Origin: Lujinxingia sediminis | GTDB lineage: Bacteria; Myxococcota_A; Bradymonadia; Bradymonadales; Bradymonadaceae | DNA: 64,000 nt | Direction: 5' to 3' | NCBI RefSeq assembly: GCF_004005565.1 | Contig: NZ_SADD01000001.1 | Location: forward strand, 1,054,001-1,118,000 | Shown here: positions 1-7,128 of the stretch, piece by piece | Layout: each line of letters opens with the position of its first letter | How positions within the stretch are numbered: the stretch's first letter is position 1 | Notes under the pieces: generated by a model | The model's input: the letters and a program-made list of their open reading frames with translations, nothing else | The model's database searches: none | Told to the model about the DNA's origin: nothing | Made by a program: the position numbers and the translations under genes

Positions 1-558
1 GCGATCGAGCTTGTGCCGGAGGCCGACGGGCAGTTCGCTGAGTTGGGGCTTCTTAGCTCAAACTGGACCGGTCAGGTCGTGGCTTACGATCAACTTCAGA
101 TCAATCGTCACCCGGTGAGTCTGCGCTACGGGCGGCTTATCATCTACGTGCTTAACGACGTAATTCTGCCGCGGCTTACCGATGGAAACGCTACGAGCAT
201 GTCGGAGGCGTTTGCCTACTGGATTGGCTGCGAAGATCTGGCCAACAGCATCATTCCCAATGGCCAGGTGTGCGTGACGGAGGACTCCTACTGTCTGCAG
301 GCCACCACCGTGGCGAACTTCTGCGAGAGCGCGGTGAGTACAATCTTTAGCTTTGCGGACATGATGGTACGCGGGCTCGAGTTTGATATGGGGCTGCAAC
401 TCGGCGGCAGTGGCAAGTTGATTGAAGAGGACAGTGACGGGCTGGTTGATCGCATCGAAGAAGGCCTATTCGATGGATTCGTGCAGGCCAGCGATGGCGG
501 GCAATCCTCGCCCTTCACCGCGACGTTCAGCGGTGTGCACCGTCATTACGGGGAATAA
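1..558 (+). CDS. C-terminal part of a hypothetical secreted protein (5' end outside the window)
   Basis: The reading frame is open from base 1, so the start lies upstream and only about 185 residues are visible. A GTG at 13 is an in-frame codon, probably not the start. The visible part holds four cysteines spread over about 40 residues (in GCEDLAN, GQVCVTE, SYCLQ and NFCES), which suggests disulfide bonds in an exported domain. It then reads GLQLGGSGKL and an acidic EEDSDGLVDRIEEG stretch resembling a calcium-type loop, and ends in a FTATFSGVH strand. I do not recognise the family. The large exported or lipoprotein repertoire in the rest of the window fits an envelope role, but that is inference. 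Confidence 0.6.
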   Translation, partial: AIELVPEADGQFAELGLLSSNWTGQVVAYDQLQINRHPVSLRYGRLIIYVLNDVILPRLTDGNATSMSEAFAYWIGCEDLANSIIPNGQVCVTEDSYCLQATTVANFCESAVSTIFSFADMMVRGLEFDMGLQLGGSGKLIEEDSDGLVDRIEEGLFDGFVQASDGGQSSPFTATFSGVHRHYGE

Positions 559-776
559 CGCTGCGAAGTCGGGGGGGAAAGTTGCCACGTGGCGCATGAA
601 GCCGTACAACATGTTGCGCGGTGTGAAAGAAGCGAGCCGTGGCGAGTGTTTAGAGCCAGGACGACGTGGGCGCAGAGGGCGCCCGAAGTCGCCGAGAAGC
701 GCGATAGAGTCACCCCAGGGATTCGATGCTCGGGTCGGCGCTGTCGCGTGATCCAGCGACCATGGAAGGAAGGTAG

Positions 777-1559
777 ATGAAGCTAATCTGTGCCGGGATT
801 ACAGACGTCGGCTGCTCGCGCGAGCATAACGAAGATGATTTTTATCTCTCCGATGGTGATGAGGCGCTCTGCATCGTTGCCGATGGGATGGGAGGCCATC
901 GCTCTGGAGAGGTTGCCAGCGCGATGGCAATCAAGGCGATCGTGGAATACTACCGGGAGACGATGCCCAGCCAGGTCAACGGTTACCGGGGAGAGCAGGC
1001 AGGTGAAGGCGATGGAACTCGCGACCTCGACGAGCTTCGTATTCACGAGGCGCTTAAGATGGCGAACCGCGCGGTGTTCGAGGCGGCTGAGTCTGATGAA
1101 GCTTATGAGGGGATGGGGACGACGATCGTTTCCGCCTATTTTACCGAGGACGGTGTCTATCTTGCCCACATCGGAGACTCTCGGGCGTATCTCTTTCGCG
1201 AAGGGACGCTGGAGCAAGTGACCCACGATCACTCCCTGGCCAATGAATATGTTCGGATGGGAATTCTGGCCAAAGAGGATGTGGAGTTCTTTCCCTACAA
1301 GAATGTGATCACCCGGGCATGCGGTCTGACTGATGAAGTCGAGATCGACGTGCAGTTTCATGCGATGCAGCCGGGAGATATGTTCATTTTCTGCTCGGAC
1401 GGGCTTTCAGATATGGTGCCGGACCGCGCGCTGGTGCAACTTTTGGATGAGAATGAGGATCTCGAAGTTCTCTGTCAGCGCCTGGTTGATCAGGCCAATG
1501 AGAACGGCGGGTCGGACAATATCACGATTATTTTGGCGCGTGTGGTGGACGAGGCGTAG
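777..1559 (+). CDS. PP2C-family Ser/Thr protein phosphatase (Stp/PrpC type)
   Basis: This 260-residue protein is a metal-dependent phosphatase of the PPM/PP2C family, which removes phosphate from Ser/Thr in signalling proteins. The family motifs appear in order: DVGCSREHNEDDF near residue 10, ADGMGGHRSGE near 35, HIGDSRAYLFREG near 136, CSDGLSDMV near 205 and DNITIILARV near the C terminus. The Asp residues that hold the two Mn/Mg ions are all present. The protein is a lone catalytic domain with no membrane segment, so it should be cytosolic. A GGAAGG ribosome binding site precedes the ATG. A natural counterpart is the Ser/Thr kinase at 17203-18543, although the two are not adjacent. A terminator-like hairpin follows at 1569. 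Confidence 0.93.
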   Translation: MKLICAGITDVGCSREHNEDDFYLSDGDEALCIVADGMGGHRSGEVASAMAIKAIVEYYRETMPSQVNGYRGEQAGEGDGTRDLDELRIHEALKMANRAVFEAAESDEAYEGMGTTIVSAYFTEDGVYLAHIGDSRAYLFREGTLEQVTHDHSLANEYVRMGILAKEDVEFFPYKNVITRACGLTDEVEIDVQFHAMQPGDMFIFCSDGLSDMVPDRALVQLLDENEDLEVLCQRLVDQANENGGSDNITIILARVVDEA

Positions 1560-1568
1560 GCGCGCTGT

Positions 1569-1594
1569 GGCGCCCGGGGTAGGGGGCGCCTTTT
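1569..1594 (+). terminator. Intrinsic terminator after the PP2C gene
   Basis: GGCGCCC (1569-1575) pairs with GGGCGCC (1584-1590) across an 8-base loop and is followed directly by TTTT. It lies 10 bases after the phosphatase stop and just before the dprA start, so it may only partly separate the two genes. Confidence 0.6.
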
Positions 1595-1604
1595 CGGGGG
1601 CATC

Positions 1605-2810
1605 ATGACCGACAATTCGGGGAGTGAGACGTGGTCGTTGCTGGGCGCGGAGGAGCGAGGTGTGCGAGCGGCGCTAGGCTGGGTTGGTCGTCTCAAAGCG
1701 CGAGACGTCCAGGCGATTGCCGAGGTTCATCATCAAGACGTTGCCGGGTGGTGGCGCTCAGGGGCCAGGCTCAGTGAGGAGCTTGCAGTTTGCTTACGTG
1801 CGGGGGCGCAGCGGCGTATTGAAGAGTTGGAGATGGGGCCGGCCGAGGCGGTTGAGCGCATGGCGCACTGGGCGGGGCAGACTGTGTTGCGTGGGGAGCC
1901 GGGATACCCTCCCGGGCTTGAAGAACTTCGGGATCCGCCGCTCTATCTTCGGGTTTCAGGGAATTGCGAGGTGCTCGCCAGGGGGGCGATTGCGGTCGTG
2001 GGCTCTCGCAGACTGCGGCCTCGCGATACGGCAGTTTCACGGATGCTTGTCGAGGCAATCACGGCTGCGGGGCGTGTGGTGGTGAGCGGTGGCGCGTTGG
2101 GGGCCGACGCCCTGGCGCATGAGGTGGCGCTTGAAAAGGGTGTGCCCACGGTTGTGGTTTTGCCGGGCTGCCTTGAGGAGCCTACGCCGGCGTCTCATCG
2201 CGCTCTCTTTGAGCGGGTGGTCCACGCGGGAGGTGTGCTGGTGAGCGAGTATCCGCCCGGGCAGTTGGTGCGCTCGTACCACTTTGCGCGACGCAACGAG
2301 TTGATCGCCGCGATGTCGCAACGTGTGCTTGTGCTGCGTTCGGGGCGAAAGGGCGGGACGATGTTGACTGTGGAGGCAGCAGAGCGGATAGGTCGCCCCC
2401 TTGCCGCGGTGCCTGGTGACCCCGAGGATGAGTTGTGCCGCGGTTGTTTTGATGCGATCAGGCGCGGCGCAAGTCTTGTTGCTGATGCCAATGATCTGCG
2501 GGCATGGTTGGGGGCGGCTGAGGAGCCGGGCCGGTCTTTGTCTCGTTCCCCGGTGGCCAATCGATCCGCGGGGCAAGCTGTGCTTCCCCGGCTGGCACCA
2601 CTTCCGACGCAAATCAGCGATGAGGCGCGCACCCTTTTCGAGGGGGCGCGTCAACTGGTTGGCGATGATGTCAGTGTGTCTGTAGATGCCCTGGCTGCGC
2701 AGCTTGCCTGGCCGGTGCCTCGCCTGCTTGGCGCGCTACTGGAGTTGGAGTTGTGTGGAGCCGTGCAGAAGTTACCCGGCGCGGAGCGCGTCCGTTTACT
2801 CTGCGCTTGA
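1605..2810 (+). CDS. dprA: DNA-processing protein A (DprA/Smf)
   Basis: DprA binds incoming single-stranded DNA during natural transformation and loads RecA on it. The 401-residue protein has a helical N-terminal part (residues 1-90), the Rossmann-like core and a C-terminal winged-helix-like domain (about 335-401). Core motifs are VVGSRRLRPRD near residue 128, SGGALGADALAH near 160, VVVLPGCLEEPTP, SEYPPG, FARRNELIAAMS near 227, KGGTMLTVEAAERIGRP and AVPGDPEDE. Some positions are divergent: GAD instead of the usual GID, and the usual G-N-x-LI motif is replaced by CRGCFDAIRRGA. The identification as DprA is still clear. No other competence gene is visible in the window. Confidence 0.92.
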   Translation: MTDNSGSETWSLLGAEERGVRAALGWVGRLKARDVQAIAEVHHQDVAGWWRSGARLSEELAVCLRAGAQRRIEELEMGPAEAVERMAHWAGQTVLRGEPGYPPGLEELRDPPLYLRVSGNCEVLARGAIAVVGSRRLRPRDTAVSRMLVEAITAAGRVVVSGGALGADALAHEVALEKGVPTVVVLPGCLEEPTPASHRALFERVVHAGGVLVSEYPPGQLVRSYHFARRNELIAAMSQRVLVLRSGRKGGTMLTVEAAERIGRPLAAVPGDPEDELCRGCFDAIRRGASLVADANDLRAWLGAAEEPGRSLSRSPVANRSAGQAVLPRLAPLPTQISDEARTLFEGARQLVGDDVSVSVDALAAQLAWPVPRLLGALLELELCGAVQKLPGAERVRLLCA

Positions 2811-2840
2811 GAGCAGTGACATTCGAAGTCGATGCGAGCC

Positions 2841-2869
2841 TTGATAGCGACCGCGACCCCTGCGATAAG
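2841..2869 (+). promoter_or_regulatory. Possible sigma-70 promoter for the aminotransferase gene
   Basis: TTGATA (2841-2846) and GATAAG (2864-2869) are separated by 17 bases, about 40 bases ahead of the aminotransferase start. The match is moderate (5/6 and 4/6), so this is a candidate only. Confidence 0.33.
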
Positions 2870-2909
2870 TCACCACGATGATGTTCGGCCCTGTTAAGGT
2901 TGAGGTGAG

Positions 2910-4052
2910 ATGATGGCTGGAAAACGACATTTGCTGGCTCCCGGGCCTACACCGGTTCCCGAGGCTGCGCGCCTGGCGATGGCTCGAGAGCTGATCCATC
3001 ACCGGGGACCTGAGTTCAAGGCGGTCTTTGAGGAGGTTCAGAAGGGACTGCAATGGATCTTCGAGACCGACGCAGAAGTGCTCAGTCTCACCTGCAGTGG
3101 CACCGGCGCGTTTGAAGCGGCCATGATTAACTTCACGCGTCGGGACTCCACGATCGTTGCCATCGGTGGAGGTAAGTTTGGCGAGCGTTGGGCTGAGGTG
3201 GGTAGCGCCTACGGCATGAAGGTCGTGGAAGTTGCGGTTCCCTGGGGAGAGAGTCTCAGCCTTGAGGTTTTGGCCGAAGTGCTTACGGCCACGCCGGAAG
3301 CATCGATGGTGACTGTGTCTGCAAGCGAGACATCGACGGGAGCCTGGCATCCGGTGGAGGCGCTGGGAAGGGTTGTACGCGAGCATTCCGAGGCGCTCTT
3401 CGCAGTCGACGGGATCACCGCGGTGGGTGTGCAGCCCATTCCGATGGATGCGTGGAAGATCGACGTGCTGGTCAGCGGTTCGCAAAAAGCCTTCGGGGTG
3501 CCTCCTGGCCTTGCGTTTGTTGCTGCGAGTGAGCGCGCATGGGAGCGCTACGCCGACAGTGATCACCCGCGCTACTACTTTGATCTGGGGCGGGAGCGCG
3601 ACGCCCAGAAGCGTCAGCAGACGGCGTTTACGCCGGCCATCTCTGTGGTGCTCGCACTCAAGGAAGCCCTGAAACTGATGGAGGAGGAGGGGCACGAGGC
3701 GCTCTTCGCGCGTCATCAGCGCAACGCTCTCGCGGCCAGAGCCGGGGTCGAAGCGCTGGGGCTGCGCCTTTTTGCCGAGAATCCAGCCAACTCGGTGACT
3801 GCGGCGCTCGTACCGGACTCGGTGTCGGCCAAGGCTGTGGTGCGGCAGATGCGAGACGCTTACGGGGTGACGATCGCCGGCGGACAGGGAGATTTCGCAG
3901 ATCGTCTTATTCGCATCGGCCACATCGGTTTTTTTGATGGCTTTGATATGCTTGTGGCAATGAGTGCGCTGGAGCGTGCTCTTGCGGACCAGGGGCTAGA
4001 CGTCGATTTCGGTCATGGGGTTGCGGCTGCTCAGCGTGTCCTCAGTGCCTGA
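2910..4052 (+). CDS. Class V pyridoxal-phosphate aminotransferase (serine-pyruvate / alanine-glyoxylate type)
   Basis: This 380-residue enzyme of the fold-type I class V family transfers an amino group between small amino acids (Ser, Ala, Asp) and keto acids such as glyoxylate or pyruvate. It opens with the family signature LLAPGPTPVPEAA and HHRGPEF. It contains SGTGAFEAAM near residue 63 (phosphate-binding turn), FAVDGITAVG near 162 (the cofactor-ring Asp) and VSGSQKAFGVPPG near 188, with Lys193 as the expected PLP Schiff-base lysine. A C-terminal GGQGDFADRLIRIGHIG motif is typical of the phosphoserine/alanine-glyoxylate subgroup. GGTTGAGGTGAG precedes the two consecutive ATGs. Substrate cannot be fixed from sequence; alanine-glyoxylate or serine-glyoxylate transaminase are the main options. 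Confidence 0.9.
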   Translation: MMAGKRHLLAPGPTPVPEAARLAMARELIHHRGPEFKAVFEEVQKGLQWIFETDAEVLSLTCSGTGAFEAAMINFTRRDSTIVAIGGGKFGERWAEVGSAYGMKVVEVAVPWGESLSLEVLAEVLTATPEASMVTVSASETSTGAWHPVEALGRVVREHSEALFAVDGITAVGVQPIPMDAWKIDVLVSGSQKAFGVPPGLAFVAASERAWERYADSDHPRYYFDLGRERDAQKRQQTAFTPAISVVLALKEALKLMEEEGHEALFARHQRNALAARAGVEALGLRLFAENPANSVTAALVPDSVSAKAVVRQMRDAYGVTIAGGQGDFADRLIRIGHIGFFDGFDMLVAMSALERALADQGLDVDFGHGVAAAQRVLSA

Positions 4053-4134
4053 ACGAAGCCTCGTGGTGTCGCCCGCTAACAGTTTGGATCAGTCTCTATA
4101 GCCTGGATACGTGAGCGCAGTACATGGAGAAATC

Positions 4135-4761
4135 ATGGCAAAGAAACAACAGAATGCAGATGAGCGCTCGCGCGACGACTCGCCGGAGTCTGGAGAGACG
4201 GTGATGGAGGAAGAGCATCTCTATGAGAACTGGGATGAGCTTTCTGCCGATGCCGAAGAGGTCTCCAGGCTGGGTAAAGCGCTGGAGGGATTGCTCCCGG
4301 ATATCGTGAAGCGCGGGCTGGGCGGTTTGGTCAGCGAGGATGGCATTCGCTCGGTGGTGACCGACAAACGTCTTCCGCGGGAGGCGGCGAGCTTCATTGC
4401 GACCCAGGTCGACGCGACCAAGCGGGAGGCGTTGAGGATCGTGTCGAAGGAGGTTCGTCTCTTCCTGGAAAACGTCGACCTCGGCGGCGAGTTGACCAAG
4501 ATCCTGACGAGCGTCAGTTTTGAGGTGCGCACCCAGGTACGTTTTGTGCCGAATGACGCTGCTGTGAAGCCGAGTGTGCGCAACAAGGTTAGTGTAAAGC
4601 GCGAGCGTGGTGACAATGAGGGCGTCGAGGAAGAGGGTGCCGGCGAGAGCGAAGAGGAGCGCACGCGAGCACGAGGGGGACGACGCTGGAGTCGGCTGCG
4701 AGGGCGGGGCTCAGACGAGCGTGAGGAGCGCGACGAACCGTCGGACCAGGAAGACGCGTGA
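4135..4761 (+). CDS. Uncharacterised highly charged protein
   Basis: This is a 208-residue protein that I do not recognise. I chose the ATG at 4135 because TGGAGA precedes it; a GTG at 4111 would add eight residues. The N terminus is acidic and probably disordered (about residues 1-50). A compact region follows (about 55-150), rich in amphipathic helix and containing LEGLLPDIVKRGLGGLVS, REAASFIATQVDATKREAL and LFLENVDLGGELTKILTS. From about 155 to the end it is low-complexity Arg/Glu with an RGGRR-like stretch. The middle loosely recalls proteins that coat membranes or granules, and the tail could bind nucleic acid. Both ideas are speculative. It ends 3 bases from the stop of the convergent cyclophilin gene. 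Confidence 0.75.
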   Translation: MAKKQQNADERSRDDSPESGETVMEEEHLYENWDELSADAEEVSRLGKALEGLLPDIVKRGLGGLVSEDGIRSVVTDKRLPREAASFIATQVDATKREALRIVSKEVRLFLENVDLGGELTKILTSVSFEVRTQVRFVPNDAAVKPSVRNKVSVKRERGDNEGVEEEGAGESEEERTRARGGRRWSRLRGRGSDEREERDEPSDQEDA

Positions 4762-4763
4762 GC

Positions 4764-5513
4764 TCACTCGGCGCGCCGCTCGATGATGACCCGAAGAAGT
4801 TGCACGTCTTCGTTCGGGCGGTTTTCGGGATCGGCGGGTATGTGTGAGATAGCACGAACTGTCTCAAGGTCTGAGCAGCGACCAAAGACGGTGTGGCGAT
4901 CATCAAGGTGAGGCGCGGCGACCTCGGTGATGAAGAACTGACTTCCACCACTGTCAGGCCCGAGGTTTGCCATGCTCAGGGTGCCCGGGCGATCGTGGCG
5001 AAGCTCCGAATGAAACTCATCGGGGATAACGTAACCCGGTCCGCCATAGCCGGTGCCCGTCGGATCTCCCCCCTGGATCAGGAAGCCGGGGATGACGCGA
5101 TGAAAGCGCTGTCCGTCGAAGAAAGGCCGGCCGGTAACGGAGCGGTCAGTTTGAGGATCAACGTAGGCTTTAAGTCCGCGCGCAAGCCCCACAAAGTTGG
5201 CAACGGTCACGGGCGCGCGTTTCTCGAATAGTTCACAGGTGACGCTGCCCTCTGAGGTTTCCAGGATCGCGATAAGTGTGCCGGGTGATGCTAGATCCTG
5301 GGTGTAGCGAAGGGCATCGTCGGGCGTGGGTGGCGTATGTGCACTCTCCGAAGGATCGGGCGGGAGTTCCGAGGTGGGGCCGGGCACACGTGCATCTGGG
5401 CCCGGGCTCGCCTCCATGGATGGCGGAAGCGAGGGGCTCGCACACGCGCACAGGGTCGAGCTAATAAGAAGTCCGACCAGGGCGCGAGGGGGATAGGAGG
5501 AAAGATGAATCAT
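4764..5513 (-). CDS. Cyclophilin-type peptidyl-prolyl cis-trans isomerase, lipoprotein
   Basis: This 249-residue protein has a lipoprotein signal peptide ending in SSTLCAC, with the lipidated Cys near residue 25. A Pro/Ser-rich linker runs to about residue 80 and a bacterial cyclophilin domain fills the rest. Isomerase motifs are [31 protein letters not shown] (with the catalytic Arg), [17 protein letters not shown] and [10 protein letters not shown]. Lipidation places it in the periplasm at a membrane, where it would help fold exported or outer-membrane proteins. Its start overlaps the stop of the upstream gene by 4 bases (ATGA), so the two are translationally coupled. Confidence 0.92.
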   Translation of the reverse strand: MIHLSSYPPRALVGLLISSTLCACASPSLPPSMEASPGPDARVPGPTSELPPDPSESAHTPPTPDDALRYTQDLASPGTLIAILETSEGSVTCELFEKRAPVTVANFVGLARGLKAYVDPQTDRSVTGRPFFDGQRFHRVIPGFLIQGGDPTGTGYGGPGYVIPDEFHSELRHDRPGTLSMANLGPDSGGSQFFITEVAAPHLDDRHTVFGRCSDLETVRAISHIPADPENRPNEDVQLLRVIIERRAE

Positions 5514-6265
5514 TGCAGCGGCGAGCAGATGGCGGTGATGTAGTCGAGCATACGTCCGGCGCGTCCTTCAAGGCCGGTGACGACATGGCCAGGCGGACAC
5601 TTCAGTGAGAAGTGCGTGCCACCGCTGCCGCCGGCCCCGTCCAGAACCTGGCTGTTGGTGCCGAGTTTGTAGCGGGCGGTCGCCTCGTGGGCGTTGGGAT
5701 CGGCGATATGCTGGCCCAGGCGTTCCAGCGCAAGGTTTGAGAGGCGCTCGATCTCGTCGACGGTCAATTCGCCGAGAGCGTCGGCACTCTCCGCGATGAC
5801 AGCGCGCTCGGCCTCAATGGCACGGTCGGCGACTTCCGCGCGGCTGACGTGACTTCCAGTCGCGTCACTTTCCCCGGGGGTTCCGGGCCGGGCAATCGTG
5901 ATCCGGTCTCTCAAGAGCTCGCCCTCGCCGACAAGCACCACGCCCAACCAGCGCTGTCCGTCGACCTGACGAGCACGCAGCGGTTCATGGCTTCCCAGGG
6001 GGACCTGATAACGGCCCTCGACCACCGAGACATAGTGGCGCTCGGTCCAGAGGGGCTCGGCTGCCATGCCATCGCGATAGAGGTTGAACTCCAGGGGGAA
6101 GACGCCGCTGATCGGGGCGCCACTTTCGTCCTGGAGCAGGCCGCGGTAGCGGATCTCGACGGCGTCGGGGAGTGCACGCCGAAGACTCTCATCTTCGGCG
6201 TGCGCCATCGCGCTGGTCAGCAGACCGGTGGCCATAAGCGTGGCCACCAGGACGTTGCGCGTCAT
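5510..6265 (-). CDS. Exported protein of unknown function with a surface-protein-like N-terminal domain
   Basis: The 251-residue product begins with a Sec signal peptide ([23 protein letters not shown], cut after AHA). An upstream in-frame ATG at 6289 would overlap the preceding gene by 11 bases and add eight residues. Residues of about 30-100 ([39 protein letters not shown]) match the common pattern 'YxGxLtDssGxPisGxxxitFxLYdxxxxxxxLWxE' seen in exported, often surface-attached proteins. A helical Ala/Glu-rich middle (150-200) follows. A C-terminal two-cysteine domain ([17 protein letters not shown], then AICSPL) looks lectin-like. Function is unknown. It lies in an operon between a lipoprotein gene and the lipoprotein cyclophilin, which may assist its folding. 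Confidence 0.75.
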   Translation of the reverse strand: MTRNVLVATLMATGLLTSAMAHAEDESLRRALPDAVEIRYRGLLQDESGAPISGVFPLEFNLYRDGMAAEPLWTERHYVSVVEGRYQVPLGSHEPLRARQVDGQRWLGVVLVGEGELLRDRITIARPGTPGESDATGSHVSRAEVADRAIEAERAVIAESADALGELTVDEIERLSNLALERLGQHIADPNAHEATARYKLGTNSQVLDGAGGSGGTHFSLKCPPGHVVTGLEGRAGRMLDYITAICSPLQ

Positions 6266-6278
6266 GATGGTGAAGCGT

Positions 6279-6917
6279 TCAGATCGCATCGAGAGGGTTC
6301 GCTACAAGTTTGATATTGATGGTGAGTTTCACTTTGGCGCTGCCGCGGGGAGGGAAGGGCTGGCCTTCCTCGATGCGCGGTTGGCTGGAAGGCAACGCGG
6401 CAAACTGCAGGCTTTTGAAGAGGTCGCTGGTAGTTTCCAGGCTTTCCTCCACAGCCGGAGCTCGCGCGCTGGCGTTTTCGCCGGCGGGCGTTGCGGGGAT
6501 CGTGGTCAGCAGAACAGTGCCTTCATCCTCCGGGCTCGTCGCGTCGAGAGGGCCGACGTAGATGTCGATGCTGGGAAGTTCGAAGTTGAGGCTATTCTCG
6601 GTGATTTCGTAGTCAATGCTGGTGATTTCCACCGAGCGCAGACGCTGGCCAACGCCCTGGAGCTCGTCGTTACCCGACGCTTCGACGATGTCGACGGCGA
6701 TATCAAATTCGATCGGATAGAGATCGACGGCCTCGGGGGCAGGCTGGGGCTCGGCGTCGCAGTCAATGTCCGGGGGGCAGAGTGCGTCCGCGTTGATTTC
6801 AAAGTCGAAGGGGATGCCTTCTTCGTATGTGATCGTTGCGATCTCTTCGTCGAGAAATCCGCAGGCCAGCGATGAGGCTCCGAGGGCAGCAATGAGGATC
6901 AGGGTAGGGCGGGTCAT
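6279..6917 (-). CDS. Hypothetical lipoprotein
   Basis: This 212-residue protein starts at the ATG preceded by GAAGAGG on the minus strand; a longer frame to 6986 lacks a good ribosome binding site. MTRPTLILIAALGASSLACG is a lipoprotein signal peptide whose lipidated Cys is residue 19. The mature part is acidic, with a two-cysteine loop (CPPDIDCDAEPQP) and beta-strand-rich segments (IEFDIAVDIVEASG, VEITSIDYEITENSLNFELP). It ends in a basic beta strand (KVKLTINIKLV). This looks like a periplasmic beta-sandwich. It heads a three-gene minus-strand operon and is divergent from the sigma-54 activator, which makes it a candidate target or partner. Confidence 0.75.
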   Translation of the reverse strand: MTRPTLILIAALGASSLACGFLDEEIATITYEEGIPFDFEINADALCPPDIDCDAEPQPAPEAVDLYPIEFDIAVDIVEASGNDELQGVGQRLRSVEITSIDYEITENSLNFELPSIDIYVGPLDATSPEDEGTVLLTTIPATPAGENASARAPAVEESLETTSDLFKSLQFAALPSSQPRIEEGQPFPPRGSAKVKLTINIKLVANPLDAI

Positions 6918-7045
6918 AAAAAGCCTCTTCAAAGAAGTCAGATGTTGAGCACAACACGTAGCCGGTTCATTCCTAGCAAGAAGCACGTGCCGATCACAAC
7001 AGTGAGGTGTACGCCAGGCGCCAGGCTGCGCAAAAGGGTGTCGGT

Positions 7046-7074
7046 TTGGAGTTCGGGCTCCTCTAAGCTATACT
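7046..7074 (+). promoter_or_regulatory. Probable sigma-70 promoter of the sigma-54 activator gene
   Basis: TTGGAG (7046-7051) and TATACT (7069-7074) are spaced by 17 bases, 54 bases before the start codon. I saw no TGGCAC-N5-TTGCA element in this intergenic stretch, so the activator does not seem to be driven by sigma-54 itself. Confidence 0.5.
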
Positions 7075-7128
7075 TGCAGATCGGATTGGAATGAACCCCG
7101 CCGCTCAAGGTGGGCGAGGAGCTCTTTG

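Noticed and set aside
668-684. GGGCGC-5-GCGCCC hairpin as a terminator before the phosphatase gene
   Set aside because: There is no T-run and the stem is only six bases; chance is likely in GC-rich DNA.
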